DNA of 64,000 nucleotides from Merdivicinus sp050943495 (GCA_050943495.1 JBMNPH010000004.1:131527-195526), one strand, 5' to 3'. Numbered from the stretch's first letter, positions 1 to 9,010 are shown. The notes: generated by a model not told the origin, from the sequence alone. A program made the numbers and translations.

Positions 1-950
1 GCACAGAGCGGAAGATATTGCAGCGGGATGACCGGCGCATCCGTGATAATGGCAGTCAATAGACCGGCTTTAACCAGAATGCCGGGCGTTTCGAAACTCT
101 TATTGGCGAGTTCGACTTTGGATTTACTGCCAAGGGAAGGACCAACCAGAACCGGACGATTTTCCTCTGCCAGTTCATCCGCAATGAGGGCGCCATCGGT
201 GCAGTGGTCAAGTGTGATATCCAATCCGAATTCTTTGGCGATGCGCAGAGCTGTAAAAATGTCATCTGCCCGATGCGCATGAGCTTTCAGCGGAATTTCG
301 CGGCGGATAACCGGACGCATGGCCTCCAACTGAATGTCAAAATCCGGTTTTTTCTCTTCTTTCCCGCTCTCATAGGCAGCCCATTTTTCCTCATAATCGC
401 GGGCTTTAAAGAGGAGGGTGCGCAGGATGGCGGCAGTCGCCATCCGGGTTACCGGAGACTGCTGTTTGCTTCCGTAAACACGCTTGGGATTTTCTCCGAA
501 AGCAATTTTCATAGCCACAGGATCCTTCACGATCATTTTATCGACGCGCTTGCCGAACATCTTGATCGCACAGAAGGTACCGCCGACAACATTGGCGCTG
601 CCAGGTCCGGTGACAGCGCAGGTGACACCTGCTTTGAGTGCTTCTGCCAGTCCCTCGTCCATCGGATTGATAGCATCAATTGCACGCATCTGCGGAGTTG
701 TAGGACTGGTAGTTTCATTGATATCCAGTCCCACTGCACCAATGATTTCCTCGTGAAGGCCAATGTGGCAGTGTCCCTCTACAAATCCCGGTGTAACCAG
801 ACAGCCGGATGCGTCCAGAATTTCCGTTCCATCCGGGACATTCAGATTGGTACCGATGGCAGCAATTTTGCCGTTTTCGATTAAAATATCCCCTTGCGGG
901 AGGTCTGGTGATTCGATGGGTTTAATCCAACCATTACGAATGAGAAGCAT
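1..950 (-). CDS. Amidohydrolase, imidazolonepropionase-like (3' end beyond window)
   Basis: Partial gene of about 316 visible codons running off the left edge. Translation begins MLLIRNGWIKP and has the layout of the metal-dependent amidohydrolase superfamily: a small N-terminal beta-sandwich (ILIENGKIAAIG, the strand pair common to imidazolonases and dihydroorotases), then VTPGFVEGHCHIGLHE with the HxH metal motif, and later KAHAHRADDI, which supplies a further metal histidine. The class is that of imidazolonepropionase-related hydrolases of unknown substrate. The ATG at 950 is preferred over the in-frame ATG at 959 because AAAGG lies nine bases upstream of 950. It follows the hybrid kinase gene by 27 bp on the same strand and is probably its transcriptional neighbour. 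The substrate cannot be assigned from sequence. Confidence 0.85.
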   Translation of the reverse strand, partial: MLLIRNGWIKPIESPDLPQGDILIENGKIAAIGTNLNVPDGTEILDASGCLVTPGFVEGHCHIGLHEEIIGAVGLDINETTSPTTPQMRAIDAINPMDEGLAEALKAGVTCAVTGPGSANVVGGTFCAIKMFGKRVDKMIVKDPVAMKIAFGENPKRVYGSKQQSPVTRMATAAILRTLLFKARDYEEKWAAYESGKEEKKPDFDIQLEAMRPVIRREIPLKAHAHRADDIFTALRIAKEFGLDITLDHCTDGALIADELAEENRPVLVGPSLGSKSKVELANKSFETPGILVKAGLLTAIITDAPVIPLQYLPLC

Positions 951-977
951 TTCAATCATCCTTTCGATCCAACATAA

Positions 978-3482
978 TTATGATTTCAAAAGTTTCGTGA
1001 GTGTCTGCTGAAGAATCGCGAAATCAATCGGTTTGGAAATGTGGGCGTTCATTCCGGCAGAAGTCGTGGCGGCAATATCTTCGGCAAAAGCATTTGCTGT
1101 TACCGCAATAATTGGTATCGTACCGGCATCCGGGCGATTGAGGGAACGTATGGCACGAGCAGCGTCGCAGCCATTCATTTCGGGCATCTGCATATCCATC
1201 AAGATAGCGTCAAAGAAGCCAGGGATGGAGTTGCGGAAAAGTTCCAATGCTTCACGGCCGTTCCAAGCCTGTGTAACTTCAATTTCCTGCATTTGGAGGA
1301 GTTCCGTAGCGATTTCCATGTTGATTTCATTATCCTCAGCAAGAAGAATTCGACGACCAGCGAGAGAAATTTCATTTTGCGGCAGCGCGGCAGGTTCAGA
1401 TTCTGATTCCGTATCAATGTTGAGCGGGAGTGTTACAGTAAAAGTGGTTCCCGATCCCAGCTTACTTTCCACATGAATATCTCCATCCATCTGAAGAACA
1501 ATATGATGGACAATTGGCATCCCCAAACCTGTTCCCATTACATTTTTCGCACCAAAACGAGTTTCCCTTTCAAACGGAACAAAGATTTTTTGTAGAAATT
1601 CTTCTGTCATCCCGCAACCAGTATCCTGTACAGTAAATTGATACTTAGCATAATGCGCGTCATCCAGCTGTCGCACTGAAATAGAGATAGAGTCGCCCGC
1701 TTTTGTAAATTTGATGGCATTGGAGAGTAGATTATTCAGGATTTGCTGGATCCGGAACAGATCTCCCACGACATGATTATTTTGAATCTCATAAGTTTCT
1801 GTAAATTTTTTCTGTTGTTCCTTTGCCTGAATCCGGAAGACATCTACACATTCGACAATGCTTTCCTGAAGCAGGAAGGCGTTGTTTTCGAGATCCAGTT
1901 TTCCTTGTTCCAGTTTAGACATATCAAGGATGTCGTTGATGAGGCCAAGGAGATGTTTGCTGGAGGTATTAATTTTCTGCAAATAGTTTTGCAGCTGATC
2001 AGGTTCTGTGAGATGATGTTCCGCAAGTTCCGACAAACCAATTATAGCATTTAGAGGGGTTCTCATATCGTGCGACATGCCGGCAAAGAACATGTTTTTT
2101 GCCTCAGTACTCTTCTGCAGAGCAGCAAGGGATTCCTTAAGCAGGCGAGTATGTTGAAGCTGCCGCTGCTTTTCCTCGTCTACTTCACGGAAGCAGAGAA
2201 CCGCTTCATTGAGATTCAGCGATTCATCAAACAGTAGACGAACATTGACCCATCGATATTCTCCGTTGAATAGGCGAAGGAAATCGCCGCCATAATCTCG
2301 AACTTTGCGTGTCACGAGTTTCCGGATACTGTCCAGTGAAAAGCTGTCAATAAAATCTGCATAAGCATCTTTTTCAATTACATTTTCGAGAGCACGTAGA
2401 AAATCAAAATAATCCCCTTCATATTCTAAATGAGTGCGGATATAATCCGATCCCTTCAGCATGGTATAGCGACCGGTATCAAAATTGATTCGATAGATAG
2501 CATAATAGGAGTTGCCTAAAACCCTTACCGTTTCATTTGTAAGCTCGATCTGCCGGTTAAGTCGGCTTTCGCGTAGGTACATCAAGCCGGCGAGCACCAG
2601 GAACGAAATAAAAATTCCGCCGTACCAGATCACCAGGTTTTTCAGCCCATCTACAAGGTAGCTGTATGGAATCGTAATAATGGAAGTCCATCCATTCAAA
2701 GTTTTTCGATGATAAACAGCTCGTTTTTTATTGCTGAGATCCTGAATATAAACAGTATCTTCAGAATCTTCAATAGAATCAATTAAAGATAAAATGTATT
2801 CCTGAATTTCTTCCTGTGAATTGGTAAGAGGAGTTTCATAAAACAGTAATGTACCGGCAGGATCACATAGAAAAAAGGAACTTCCAGGCGGCAGGGTATC
2901 AACAGACGCCCATAATTGAAAGTATTCCGGGAATAGGTCGATAGCAAGTACAGTATCACTCTGTCCCACACGAAGTGCCATGGTGACAACTGAGGAACCG
3001 GTTACTACATCAGGATATGCATTGGTATAAATAATTTCACCTTCTGCAGCAATAGCAAGCTGATACCATTCCGTTTGAGTTGGATCGAAGGTGTCATCAC
3101 CCTCCCAGTAGTTGGCAGCGACAATTTTTCCATGAATAGCAGCATACATGTCGATTCCTTTGGAACGGACGCTTTCTTTGACATGAACGAGATACTCTTC
3201 CATCCAATGAGCAATATCTTCTGTGCTTTTTTCCTCTTGTAATTGCTTATCGAGCCATTGGGAAGCATTTTTCAGAAGCAATTCATAAGCGTAAATATTG
3301 GCATCTTCACTGACAGAAAAACTTCTGGTAATTTCCTTTCCCATAACGTCTGCATTTTTAAGCATAGTATTCTGTACCAGGGTGATACTTACTAAAGAAA
3401 GAACCGCAAAAACGATTAGTACCCAAATAGCAAAAATTGCCTGCTTTTTACGGCCTTTGTAAGGCTGCTGATTTTCCTTCAA
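978..3482 (-). CDS. Membrane-bound hybrid sensor histidine kinase
   Basis: An 834-residue hybrid kinase. Order: membrane helix at about 14-36; extracytoplasmic sensor region of about 240 residues with Cache-like character; second helix at about 282-303; PAS-like segment at about 316-435; HisKA with phospho-accepting His471 in FAGMSHDMRTPLNAIIG; HATPase with N-box LLSNAIKFT, G1 DTGCGM and G2 GTGLGMP; C-terminal receiver from about 711 with Asp763 in LMDMQMPEMNG and lysine in SKPID. It therefore senses something outside and phosphorylates its own receiver; no separate output regulator is adjacent, so the final target is unknown. The start is TTG at 3482, six bases after AGGAGG. It lies 21 bp downstream of rhaM and upstream of the amidohydrolase, suggesting one transcript. 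The link to rhamnose sensing is inference from position only. Confidence 0.93.
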   Translation of the reverse strand: MKENQQPYKGRKKQAIFAIWVLIVFAVLSLVSITLVQNTMLKNADVMGKEITRSFSVSEDANIYAYELLLKNASQWLDKQLQEEKSTEDIAHWMEEYLVHVKESVRSKGIDMYAAIHGKIVAANYWEGDDTFDPTQTEWYQLAIAAEGEIIYTNAYPDVVTGSSVVTMALRVGQSDTVLAIDLFPEYFQLWASVDTLPPGSSFFLCDPAGTLLFYETPLTNSQEEIQEYILSLIDSIEDSEDTVYIQDLSNKKRAVYHRKTLNGWTSIITIPYSYLVDGLKNLVIWYGGIFISFLVLAGLMYLRESRLNRQIELTNETVRVLGNSYYAIYRINFDTGRYTMLKGSDYIRTHLEYEGDYFDFLRALENVIEKDAYADFIDSFSLDSIRKLVTRKVRDYGGDFLRLFNGEYRWVNVRLLFDESLNLNEAVLCFREVDEEKQRQLQHTRLLKESLAALQKSTEAKNMFFAGMSHDMRTPLNAIIGLSELAEHHLTEPDQLQNYLQKINTSSKHLLGLINDILDMSKLEQGKLDLENNAFLLQESIVECVDVFRIQAKEQQKKFTETYEIQNNHVVGDLFRIQQILNNLLSNAIKFTKAGDSISISVRQLDDAHYAKYQFTVQDTGCGMTEEFLQKIFVPFERETRFGAKNVMGTGLGMPIVHHIVLQMDGDIHVESKLGSGTTFTVTLPLNIDTESESEPAALPQNEISLAGRRILLAEDNEINMEIATELLQMQEIEVTQAWNGREALELFRNSIPGFFDAILMDMQMPEMNGCDAARAIRSLNRPDAGTIPIIAVTANAFAEDIAATTSAGMNAHISKPIDFAILQQTLTKLLKS

Positions 3483-3503
3483 TGTATGCCTCCTAAATCC
3501 CGC

Positions 3504-3821
3504 TTAATCCAGACGGAAAACTTCCACCATGCGTGGTTGGGCACCGGTTTCTGGATCCATTTCCATAATCATGACATCTTTCATGTATTCATTCCATTTA
3601 TCAACGATAGGACTTTCTGCCTGGACCTTTGCGGCATATTCGCAACCCTTTTCACATTCATAATAACCAAACAGCTCATTTCCAACATTCCAGATGCTGT
3701 AGTTGCAGATGCCAGCTTGTTTGAGGAGAGCCTTCATTTCAGGCCAGATTTGGTCATGACGGCGTTTATATTCCTCGATCATTCCATCTTTTACGATTGC
3801 TTTCCATGCATAACGTTCCAT
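3504..3821 (-). CDS. rhaM: L-rhamnose mutarotase
   Basis: A 105-residue protein of the RhaM/RhaU family, which interconverts the alpha and beta anomers of L-rhamnose in the cytoplasm. The family signature EEYKRRHDQIWPEM near the N-terminus carries the conserved histidine, and the WNEYMKDVM and EVFRLD segments match the C-terminal half of the E. coli enzyme; the length is normal for the family. Two in-frame ATGs exist; 3821 is chosen because GGAG sits nine bases upstream, while 3827 would leave only three. First gene of a minus-strand group with the hybrid kinase and the amidohydrolase, behind a promoter at 3852-3880. No rhamnose isomerase, kinase or aldolase is in view, although a GH106-like glycosidase lies near the other end of the window. 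Confidence 0.93.
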   Translation of the reverse strand: MERYAWKAIVKDGMIEEYKRRHDQIWPEMKALLKQAGICNYSIWNVGNELFGYYECEKGCEYAAKVQAESPIVDKWNEYMKDVMIMEMDPETGAQPRMVEVFRLD

Positions 3822-3851
3822 AAACATTCACTCCAATCCATGTTTTACTTT

Positions 3852-3880
3852 ATTTTAAATGATTTTCCGTCAAAATGCAA
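3852..3880 (-). promoter_or_regulatory. Sigma-A-type promoter for rhaM
   Basis: Reading the minus strand: TTGCAT, 17 bases, TAAAAT. It lies about 30 bp upstream of rhaM and is arranged back to back with the promoter at 3890-3918. Confidence 0.6.
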
Positions 3881-3889
3881 GGGATTGTG

Positions 3890-3918
3890 TTTACTTTTCG
3901 CCGAAAAAGCGGTATACT
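3890..3918 (+). promoter_or_regulatory. Sigma-A-type promoter for the homocysteine methyltransferase gene
   Basis: TTTACT, 17 bases, TATACT, followed by a leader of about 45 bases to the ATG at 3970. No S-box (SAM-I), T-box or other methionine-type riboswitch is visible in this short leader. Confidence 0.6.
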
Positions 3919-3969
3919 GTTTCTATTCAGAAAAAAGTATTTGATAATATGGAGAGGAAGGAATATAGG

Positions 3970-5694
3970 ATGACAAACAAGCTGCAGGAATTGCTAAAAG
4001 AAAAGTCTGTTATATTGTTGGATGGGGCGATGGGAACCATGCTGCAGTGGGAAGGGTTGCAGCCGGGTGAGCGTCCGGAATTGTTTCTGTTGGAACATCC
4101 GGATATTGTAACAGAGATTCATAAAGCCTATCTGAATAGCGGGAGCAACCTGCTTTATACATGCACATTCGGGGCAAACCGGAGAAAATTGAGCGGGACA
4201 GGGCATACTCCTTCCGAAGTAATCCATGCAGCAGTACAGGCGGCAAAAGCGGCAGCCGACAGTTATTCCGGAAGAAGGCCGCTGATCGCATTGGATATTG
4301 GACCGATCGGAGAAATGATGTATCCGTCCGGAATGCTTCATTTTGAAGAAGCATACGACATCTTCCGAGAGGTGGTGATTGCAGGAGAAGAAGCAGGCGC
4401 GGATTTGGTTGTATTTGAGACGATGACGGACTTGGGAGAAATCCGTGCTGCTGTGCTGGCTGCTCGGGAAAATACGAGTTTACCGGTCATGACAACTATG
4501 ACTTTTGAAGAAAATGGGCGTACCTTTACCGGATGTACAGCGGAAGCAATGGCCTATACAATGGACGGTATGGGAGTGGATGCATTAGGAGTCAATTGCT
4601 CGTTGGGGCCGGAAAAATTGTATCCAATAGCGGAACGGATTGCGGCATGTACGGATTTGCCGCTGATTGTGAAGGCAAATGCGGGACTTCCGGATCCGGT
4701 TGACAATACCTATCATTTGCTGCCGGAAGATTTTGCCTTGCAAATGGAAAAATTTTCGGCATTGGGAGTGCGGTTGGCAGGAGGATGCTGCGGCACTACA
4801 CCGGACTTTATTCGGGCATTGCAGAAAAGGTTTGAAAATTTAGATCCGATTGTCCGGAAAAAGAAGGCAGCAATCTGCTCACCCCTTCATACCATTTTCC
4901 CGAATGAGATCCATGTGATCGGCGAGCGAATCAATCCCACCGGAAAAAAAGAACTCCAGCAGGCATTGCTGGAGCAGGATATGGATGTTATTACAGAATT
5001 CGGTATGGATCAGGCCGATGCAGGCGCGGAACTTCTGGATGTCAATCTCGGATATCCGGGAGTTGAGGAGGCTGTTTTGATGAAGCTTTCCGTAGAAGAG
5101 CTGCAAAGTGTCTGTAAGCTTCCTCTGGTGATCGATTCGGCAGATCCTGCCGTATTGGAAGCAGGACTTCGGGCATTCCACGGTATTGCAATTGCCAATT
5201 CCGTAACTGGAGAAAAGACGTCTCTGGAACGGATTTTACCGGTCGTGAAGAAATATGGTGCTTTTGTCATCGGACTGACGATGGATGAGAAGGGGATTCC
5301 CCAAACTGCGGAAGAACGCCTTGCTATCGCAGAAAAGATTGTGAATACCGCAGAAAAATACGGGATTGCGCGGGAAAAAATTCTGATTGACTGCTTGACC
5401 TGCCCGGTCGGAGCACAGCAGGATCAGCCATCTGAAACACTGCGGGCAGTTCGCTTGGCAAAGGAACAGCTTGGCGTAGGGACAGTATTGGGTGTGTCCA
5501 ACGTCTCCTATGGAATGCCGGAACGGGAAACCCTCAACCGGAGTTTTCTTTCAGCGGCACTGGAGAATGGCTTGAATTTTGCTATTCTGAATCCCAACGA
5601 AGAAAGCCTGATGGATACGATAACCAGCTGGAAAACGCTGCATGGTTTGGATCCGGATGCGGCCGGTTATCTCGAACGGTTTGGTAAGAGATAA
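3970..5694 (+). CDS. Homocysteine methyltransferase plus pterin-binding domains (MetH-like, no B12 domain)
   Basis: A 574-residue protein equivalent to the first two modules of cobalamin-dependent methionine synthase. Residues 1-290 are the homocysteine S-methyltransferase barrel: LDGAMGTMLQ at 17-26 and the three zinc cysteines, Cys210 in GVNCS and Cys273/274 in GGCCGTTP. Residues from about 310 on are the methyltetrahydrofolate-binding barrel, opening with VIGERINPTGKK and containing LLDVNLGYPG. The cobalamin-binding and SAM reactivation domains of full MetH (about 1200 residues) are absent, so a separate corrinoid protein must carry the methyl group; none is encoded nearby. Such two-domain proteins are known in Clostridia. 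ATG at 3970 is preferred (AAGG eight bases upstream); an in-frame ATG at 3949 is the alternative. It converges on the mreB-like gene with no gap. Confidence 0.92.
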   Translation: MTNKLQELLKEKSVILLDGAMGTMLQWEGLQPGERPELFLLEHPDIVTEIHKAYLNSGSNLLYTCTFGANRRKLSGTGHTPSEVIHAAVQAAKAAADSYSGRRPLIALDIGPIGEMMYPSGMLHFEEAYDIFREVVIAGEEAGADLVVFETMTDLGEIRAAVLAARENTSLPVMTTMTFEENGRTFTGCTAEAMAYTMDGMGVDALGVNCSLGPEKLYPIAERIAACTDLPLIVKANAGLPDPVDNTYHLLPEDFALQMEKFSALGVRLAGGCCGTTPDFIRALQKRFENLDPIVRKKKAAICSPLHTIFPNEIHVIGERINPTGKKELQQALLEQDMDVITEFGMDQADAGAELLDVNLGYPGVEEAVLMKLSVEELQSVCKLPLVIDSADPAVLEAGLRAFHGIAIANSVTGEKTSLERILPVVKKYGAFVIGLTMDEKGIPQTAEERLAIAEKIVNTAEKYGIAREKILIDCLTCPVGAQQDQPSETLRAVRLAKEQLGVGTVLGVSNVSYGMPERETLNRSFLSAALENGLNFAILNPNEESLMDTITSWKTLHGLDPDAAGYLERFGKR

Positions 5695-6711
5695 TCAGTG
5701 GCTGTATGTAGCGGCATTTTCAAATCCTTCCTTGAGTTCCGCCATGCTGTCAAAGCAGGTGCCGGTTCCGATGCCGACACAGCGAACCGGATCTTCTGCG
5801 AGTTTGGTGGTAATGCCAGTATTTTCTTCGATCAGGGCAGCAAGACCGCGCATGAGGGAGGTTCCGCCTGTCATTAAAATACCGTTTTCATGAATATCGC
5901 CAATCAATTCGGGTGGAGTGCGCTCAAGTACGTTGCGGACTGCCATGACGATTTCAGCTGCGAACGGGCGCAGTACCTCAAATAATTCGGTTTGGGTGAT
6001 GGTAATCTGTTCGGGATAGCCAGTGAGCAGATTCCGTCCTTTGACGGTTGCCGTCACGGTTTCGTCGGGATCAAAGACACAGCCGATCTCCTTTTTAAGA
6101 TTTTCCGCGACTTTTGTCCCGATTGCAAGCTTGTACTCATTTTGAATGTACTTGATAATGGCTTCATCAAAGGTGTTTCCGGCAACGCGCAGGGAGTTGG
6201 AAGTGACAATTCCGCCCAGCGAGATGACCGCTACATCGGTTGTCCCACCGCCGGAATCCACCATCATATGGCCTTCGGGACGCAGAACATCAATTCCAGC
6301 ACCGATGGCGGCGGCGAGCGGTTCGTCGACCAGATAAACCTGACGGGCACCGGCACTCATGGCAGCATCGACAACAGCACGCGCTTCTACATGGGTAATT
6401 GCAGATGGAATGCAGATGGCGATTCTCGGCTTAATCAGATAACTTCGCGTCACCTTCCGCACAAATTCCTTTACTAAATATTCGGTATACATGTGATCAG
6501 AGATTACACCGTCCCGAATTGGGCATTCCGTTTGAATGTAAGCGGGGGTTTTGCCCAGCATGGCGAGCGCTTCATGTCCGACAGCGACAACTTTGCCGGA
6601 ACGAGTATTATAAGCGACAACACTCGGCTCTTCGAGGACAATTCCTTTATCTCTTCTGTAAATAATAATTTTGGTTGTTCCAAGGTCGATTCCCAGATCT
6701 ACACCTGCCAT
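5695..6711 (-). CDS. mreB: MreB/Mbl-family actin-like rod-shape protein
   Basis: A 338-residue bacterial actin. Phosphate-1 motif GIDLGTTKIIIY near the N-terminus, connect-1/phosphate-2 region MVDSGGGTTDVAVISLGG, and the adenosine motif ILMTGGTSLMRGLAALI near the C-terminus are all intact, so it should bind ATP and polymerise under the membrane to guide lateral wall synthesis. Length is normal. AAGGAGG lies eight bases before the ATG. It stands alone: mreC, mreD and other elongasome genes are not adjacent, so it may be a paralogue (Mbl or MreBH type) rather than the primary mreB. Own promoter at 6754-6783. The stop codon abuts that of the convergent methyltransferase gene and no strong terminator separates the two. 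Confidence 0.93.
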   Translation of the reverse strand: MAGVDLGIDLGTTKIIIYRRDKGIVLEEPSVVAYNTRSGKVVAVGHEALAMLGKTPAYIQTECPIRDGVISDHMYTEYLVKEFVRKVTRSYLIKPRIAICIPSAITHVEARAVVDAAMSAGARQVYLVDEPLAAAIGAGIDVLRPEGHMMVDSGGGTTDVAVISLGGIVTSNSLRVAGNTFDEAIIKYIQNEYKLAIGTKVAENLKKEIGCVFDPDETVTATVKGRNLLTGYPEQITITQTELFEVLRPFAAEIVMAVRNVLERTPPELIGDIHENGILMTGGTSLMRGLAALIEENTGITTKLAEDPVRCVGIGTGTCFDSMAELKEGFENAATYSH

Positions 6712-6753
6712 GGAAACGCCTCCTTTTTAAGAATATAAAAAACGATTACTTTC

Positions 6754-6783
6754 ATTATACCGCAAAAAGAGGGAATTTTTCAA
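6754..6783 (-). promoter_or_regulatory. Sigma-A-type promoter for the mreB-like gene
   Basis: Minus strand: TTGAAA, 18 bases, TATAAT, about 40 bp before the start codon. Confidence 0.68.
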
Positions 6784-6909
6784 GAAAATCCAGTCGAACG
6801 GAGAAATTTTTACAATTTATCTGCAAATTAAACGGGAATTTCTGAAAAGATAGAATATTATATATAAAATGCACAAATATTTATTTAAAAAATTGTTGAT
6901 GTACGGGAA

Positions 6910-6938
6910 TTGAGAACATGTGAAAAAACAGGTATGCT
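6910..6938 (+). promoter_or_regulatory. Sigma-A-type promoter for the KDPG aldolase gene
   Basis: TTGAGA, 17 bases, TATGCT, 40 bp upstream of the ATG. The nonamer ACGGGAATT occurs at 6832-6840 and again at 6903-6911, the second copy running into the -35 box; it could be a regulator site, but this is only a repeat seen by eye. Confidence 0.6.
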
Positions 6939-6977
6939 TAGAGTAGATCAAATTATTTTGGAAAGGAAGATGTTCAA

Positions 6978-7946
6978 ATGGCAAATAAAACCATGGTAGA
7001 TGAGATTCGGTCTTATGGCCTGATCCCTGTTATCAAAATCGACGATCCCGCACAGGCAGAGCCTCTCGCACAAGCTCTGTGTGATGGAGGTCTCCCGGCA
7101 GCTGAGGTGACATTCCGTACTGCAGCTGCAAAAGAAGCAATTGCCCGTATGACCAAGGCATTCCCGGATATGCTGGTCGGCGCAGGCACCGTTCTGACCA
7201 CCAAACAGGTGGATGAGGCTGTTGAAGCTGGCGCAAAATTCATCGTATCCCCCGGCCTGAATCCTAAAGTTGTTTCCTATTGTATTGAAAAAGGCGTGCC
7301 GATTATGCCCGGCTGTGCAACTCCTTCCGATATGGAAGCTGCTATTGAGCTGGGACTGGATGTTGTAAAATTCTTCCCGGCAGAAGCAAATGGCGGCATC
7401 AAATCCATTAAGGCGATGGCTGCTCCCTATACCCAGCTTCGCTTTATGCCCACCGGCGGCATCAATGAAAAGAACCTGCTCGATTACCTGTCTTTCCCGA
7501 AGATCATTGCCTGCGGCGGCAGCTTCATGGTAAACGAAGATCTGCTCAAGGCTGGTGATTATGCTGCAATTACTGAATTGACCCGCAATGCAGTCCGTCT
7601 GATGCTCGGCTTCGAGCTGGCTCATATCGGCATCAACGCTGAAAATGAGGAAGAAGCAAAGAAGGGCGCTGCGATGTTCCAGACCCTGTTCGGCTTCACC
7701 GCAAAAGAGGGCAACAGCTCGATCTTTGCAGGCAAGGAAGTAGAACTGATGAAATCGCCTTATCTCGGCAAGAACGGCCATATTGCGATTTCTACCAACA
7801 GCATTGACCGTGCAGTTGCATTCTTTGAGCGTAAAGGCTTTGCATTCAATCAGGATTCTGCAAAATATGATGCAAAGAAGAATTTGAAAGCAATCTACTT
7901 TGCAGACGAAGTTTGCGGATTTGCAATTCACCTGGTACAGAAATAA
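6978..7946 (+). CDS. eda: KDPG/KHG aldolase fused to a glyoxalase-fold (VOC) domain
   Basis: A 322-residue two-domain protein. Residues 1-212 are a class I 2-dehydro-3-deoxy-phosphogluconate aldolase: Glu43 in AEVTFRT, the VGAGTVLT and VSPGLNP loops, Schiff-base Lys131 in VVKFFPAE and phosphate-binding FMPTGGI and GGSFM. It cleaves KDPG to pyruvate and glyceraldehyde 3-phosphate. Residues from about 214 (ELAHIGINAENEEEAKKGA) form a VOC-like domain with the repeated HIGI / HIAI strand starts; ordinary Eda stops near 210. Similar fusions are known in Firmicutes and the role of the extra domain is not established. KdgK follows after 27 bp, giving the last two steps of hexuronate breakdown. Codon use is strongly biased, hinting at high expression. 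Confidence 0.92.
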   Translation: MANKTMVDEIRSYGLIPVIKIDDPAQAEPLAQALCDGGLPAAEVTFRTAAAKEAIARMTKAFPDMLVGAGTVLTTKQVDEAVEAGAKFIVSPGLNPKVVSYCIEKGVPIMPGCATPSDMEAAIELGLDVVKFFPAEANGGIKSIKAMAAPYTQLRFMPTGGINEKNLLDYLSFPKIIACGGSFMVNEDLLKAGDYAAITELTRNAVRLMLGFELAHIGINAENEEEAKKGAAMFQTLFGFTAKEGNSSIFAGKEVELMKSPYLGKNGHIAISTNSIDRAVAFFERKGFAFNQDSAKYDAKKNLKAIYFADEVCGFAIHLVQK

Positions 7947-7973
7947 TCGAGATTGATAAAGGAGAGTTTTTCC

Positions 7974-8993
7974 ATGAAAGTTGTAACTTTTGGTGAGCTG
8001 ATGCTCCGTCTTGCCCCCAACGGCTATTACCGTTTCTTCCAGAATGATCAGATGCAGGCTACCTTCGGCGGCGGCGAAGCCAATGTTGCGGTTTCCCTTG
8101 CAAACTACGGCGTCGATGTTGCCTATGTAACTAAGCTGCCGAAACATGCAATCGGCCAGGCTGCTGTTGATTCCCTGCGTTATTTCGGCATTGACACCTC
8201 CAAGATCGTCCGTGGTGGCGACCGTGTCGGCATTTATTATCTGGAAAAGGGTGCTTCTCAGCGCGGCAGCGTTTGCATTTATGACCGTGCACATTCTGCT
8301 ATTCAGGAAGCAAAGCCTTCCGATTTCGATTGGGATGCTATTTTTGACGGTGTGGATTGGTTCCACTTCACCGGTATCACCCCTGCTCTGGGTGAGAACC
8401 TCGTTGAGATCTGCCTCGAAGCCTGCAAAGCTGCAAAGGCAAAAGGCGTGAAGATTTCCTGCGACCTGAACTACCGCGGCAAACTCTGGACCCGTGACGA
8501 AGCTCGCGCTGCAATGACCAAACTCTGTGAGTATGTTGATGTCTGCATCTCCAACGAAGAGGATGCAAAAGACGTATTCGGCATCGAAGCAGAAGGCACC
8601 GATATCACCGGTGGTAAGCTGAACCATGAAGGCTATAAGTCTGTTGCAAAACAGCTGGCTGACAAATTTGGCTTTGAGAAAGTTGCAATCACCCTGCGTT
8701 CTTCCATCTCTGCGAACGACAATGACTGGGCTGGTATGCTGTATGACGGTGAGAACTATTGCTTCTCCAAGCAGTATCACCTGCACATTGTAGACCGCGT
8801 CGGCGGTGGCGACAGCTTCGGCGGCGGCTTGATCTACGCTCTGCTGTCCGGCAAGGACACTCAGGCAGCTGTGGAGTTTGCAGTAGCAGCATCTGCTCTC
8901 AAGCACTCCATCGAAGGCGACTACAACCGCGTCAGTGTTTCCGAAGTGGAAAAACTGGCTGGCGGCGACGGTTCCGGCCGCGTACAGCGCTAA
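7974..8993 (+). CDS. kdgK: 2-keto-3-deoxygluconate kinase (PfkB family)
   Basis: A 339-residue PfkB-fold sugar kinase. FGELMLRLAP opens the protein, GGGEANVAVSLANYG is the PfkB N-terminal signature and VDRVGGGDSFGGGLIYALL is the C-terminal signature with the catalytic aspartate (GGGDSF). It phosphorylates 2-keto-3-deoxygluconate to KDPG, the substrate of the upstream aldolase, so substrate assignment rests on both sequence and operon. ATG at 7974 follows GGAGAG by about eight bases; an upstream TTG at 7953 would overlap the ribosome site and is rejected. The same unusually regular codon choice as eda suggests the pair is expressed together at high level. Terminator at 9011-9042. Confidence 0.93.
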   Translation: MKVVTFGELMLRLAPNGYYRFFQNDQMQATFGGGEANVAVSLANYGVDVAYVTKLPKHAIGQAAVDSLRYFGIDTSKIVRGGDRVGIYYLEKGASQRGSVCIYDRAHSAIQEAKPSDFDWDAIFDGVDWFHFTGITPALGENLVEICLEACKAAKAKGVKISCDLNYRGKLWTRDEARAAMTKLCEYVDVCISNEEDAKDVFGIEAEGTDITGGKLNHEGYKSVAKQLADKFGFEKVAITLRSSISANDNDWAGMLYDGENYCFSKQYHLHIVDRVGGGDSFGGGLIYALLSGKDTQAAVEFAVAASALKHSIEGDYNRVSVSEVEKLAGGDGSGRVQR

Positions 8994-9010
8994 GAATCAG
9001 AAAGAAAAAT

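Noticed and set aside
6948..8906. A minus-strand open frame of about 650 codons opposite eda and kdgK
   Set aside because: It is the mirror of two well-recognised enzymes with strongly biased codons, which deplete stop codons on the other strand. It has no recognisable domain and no ribosome site.
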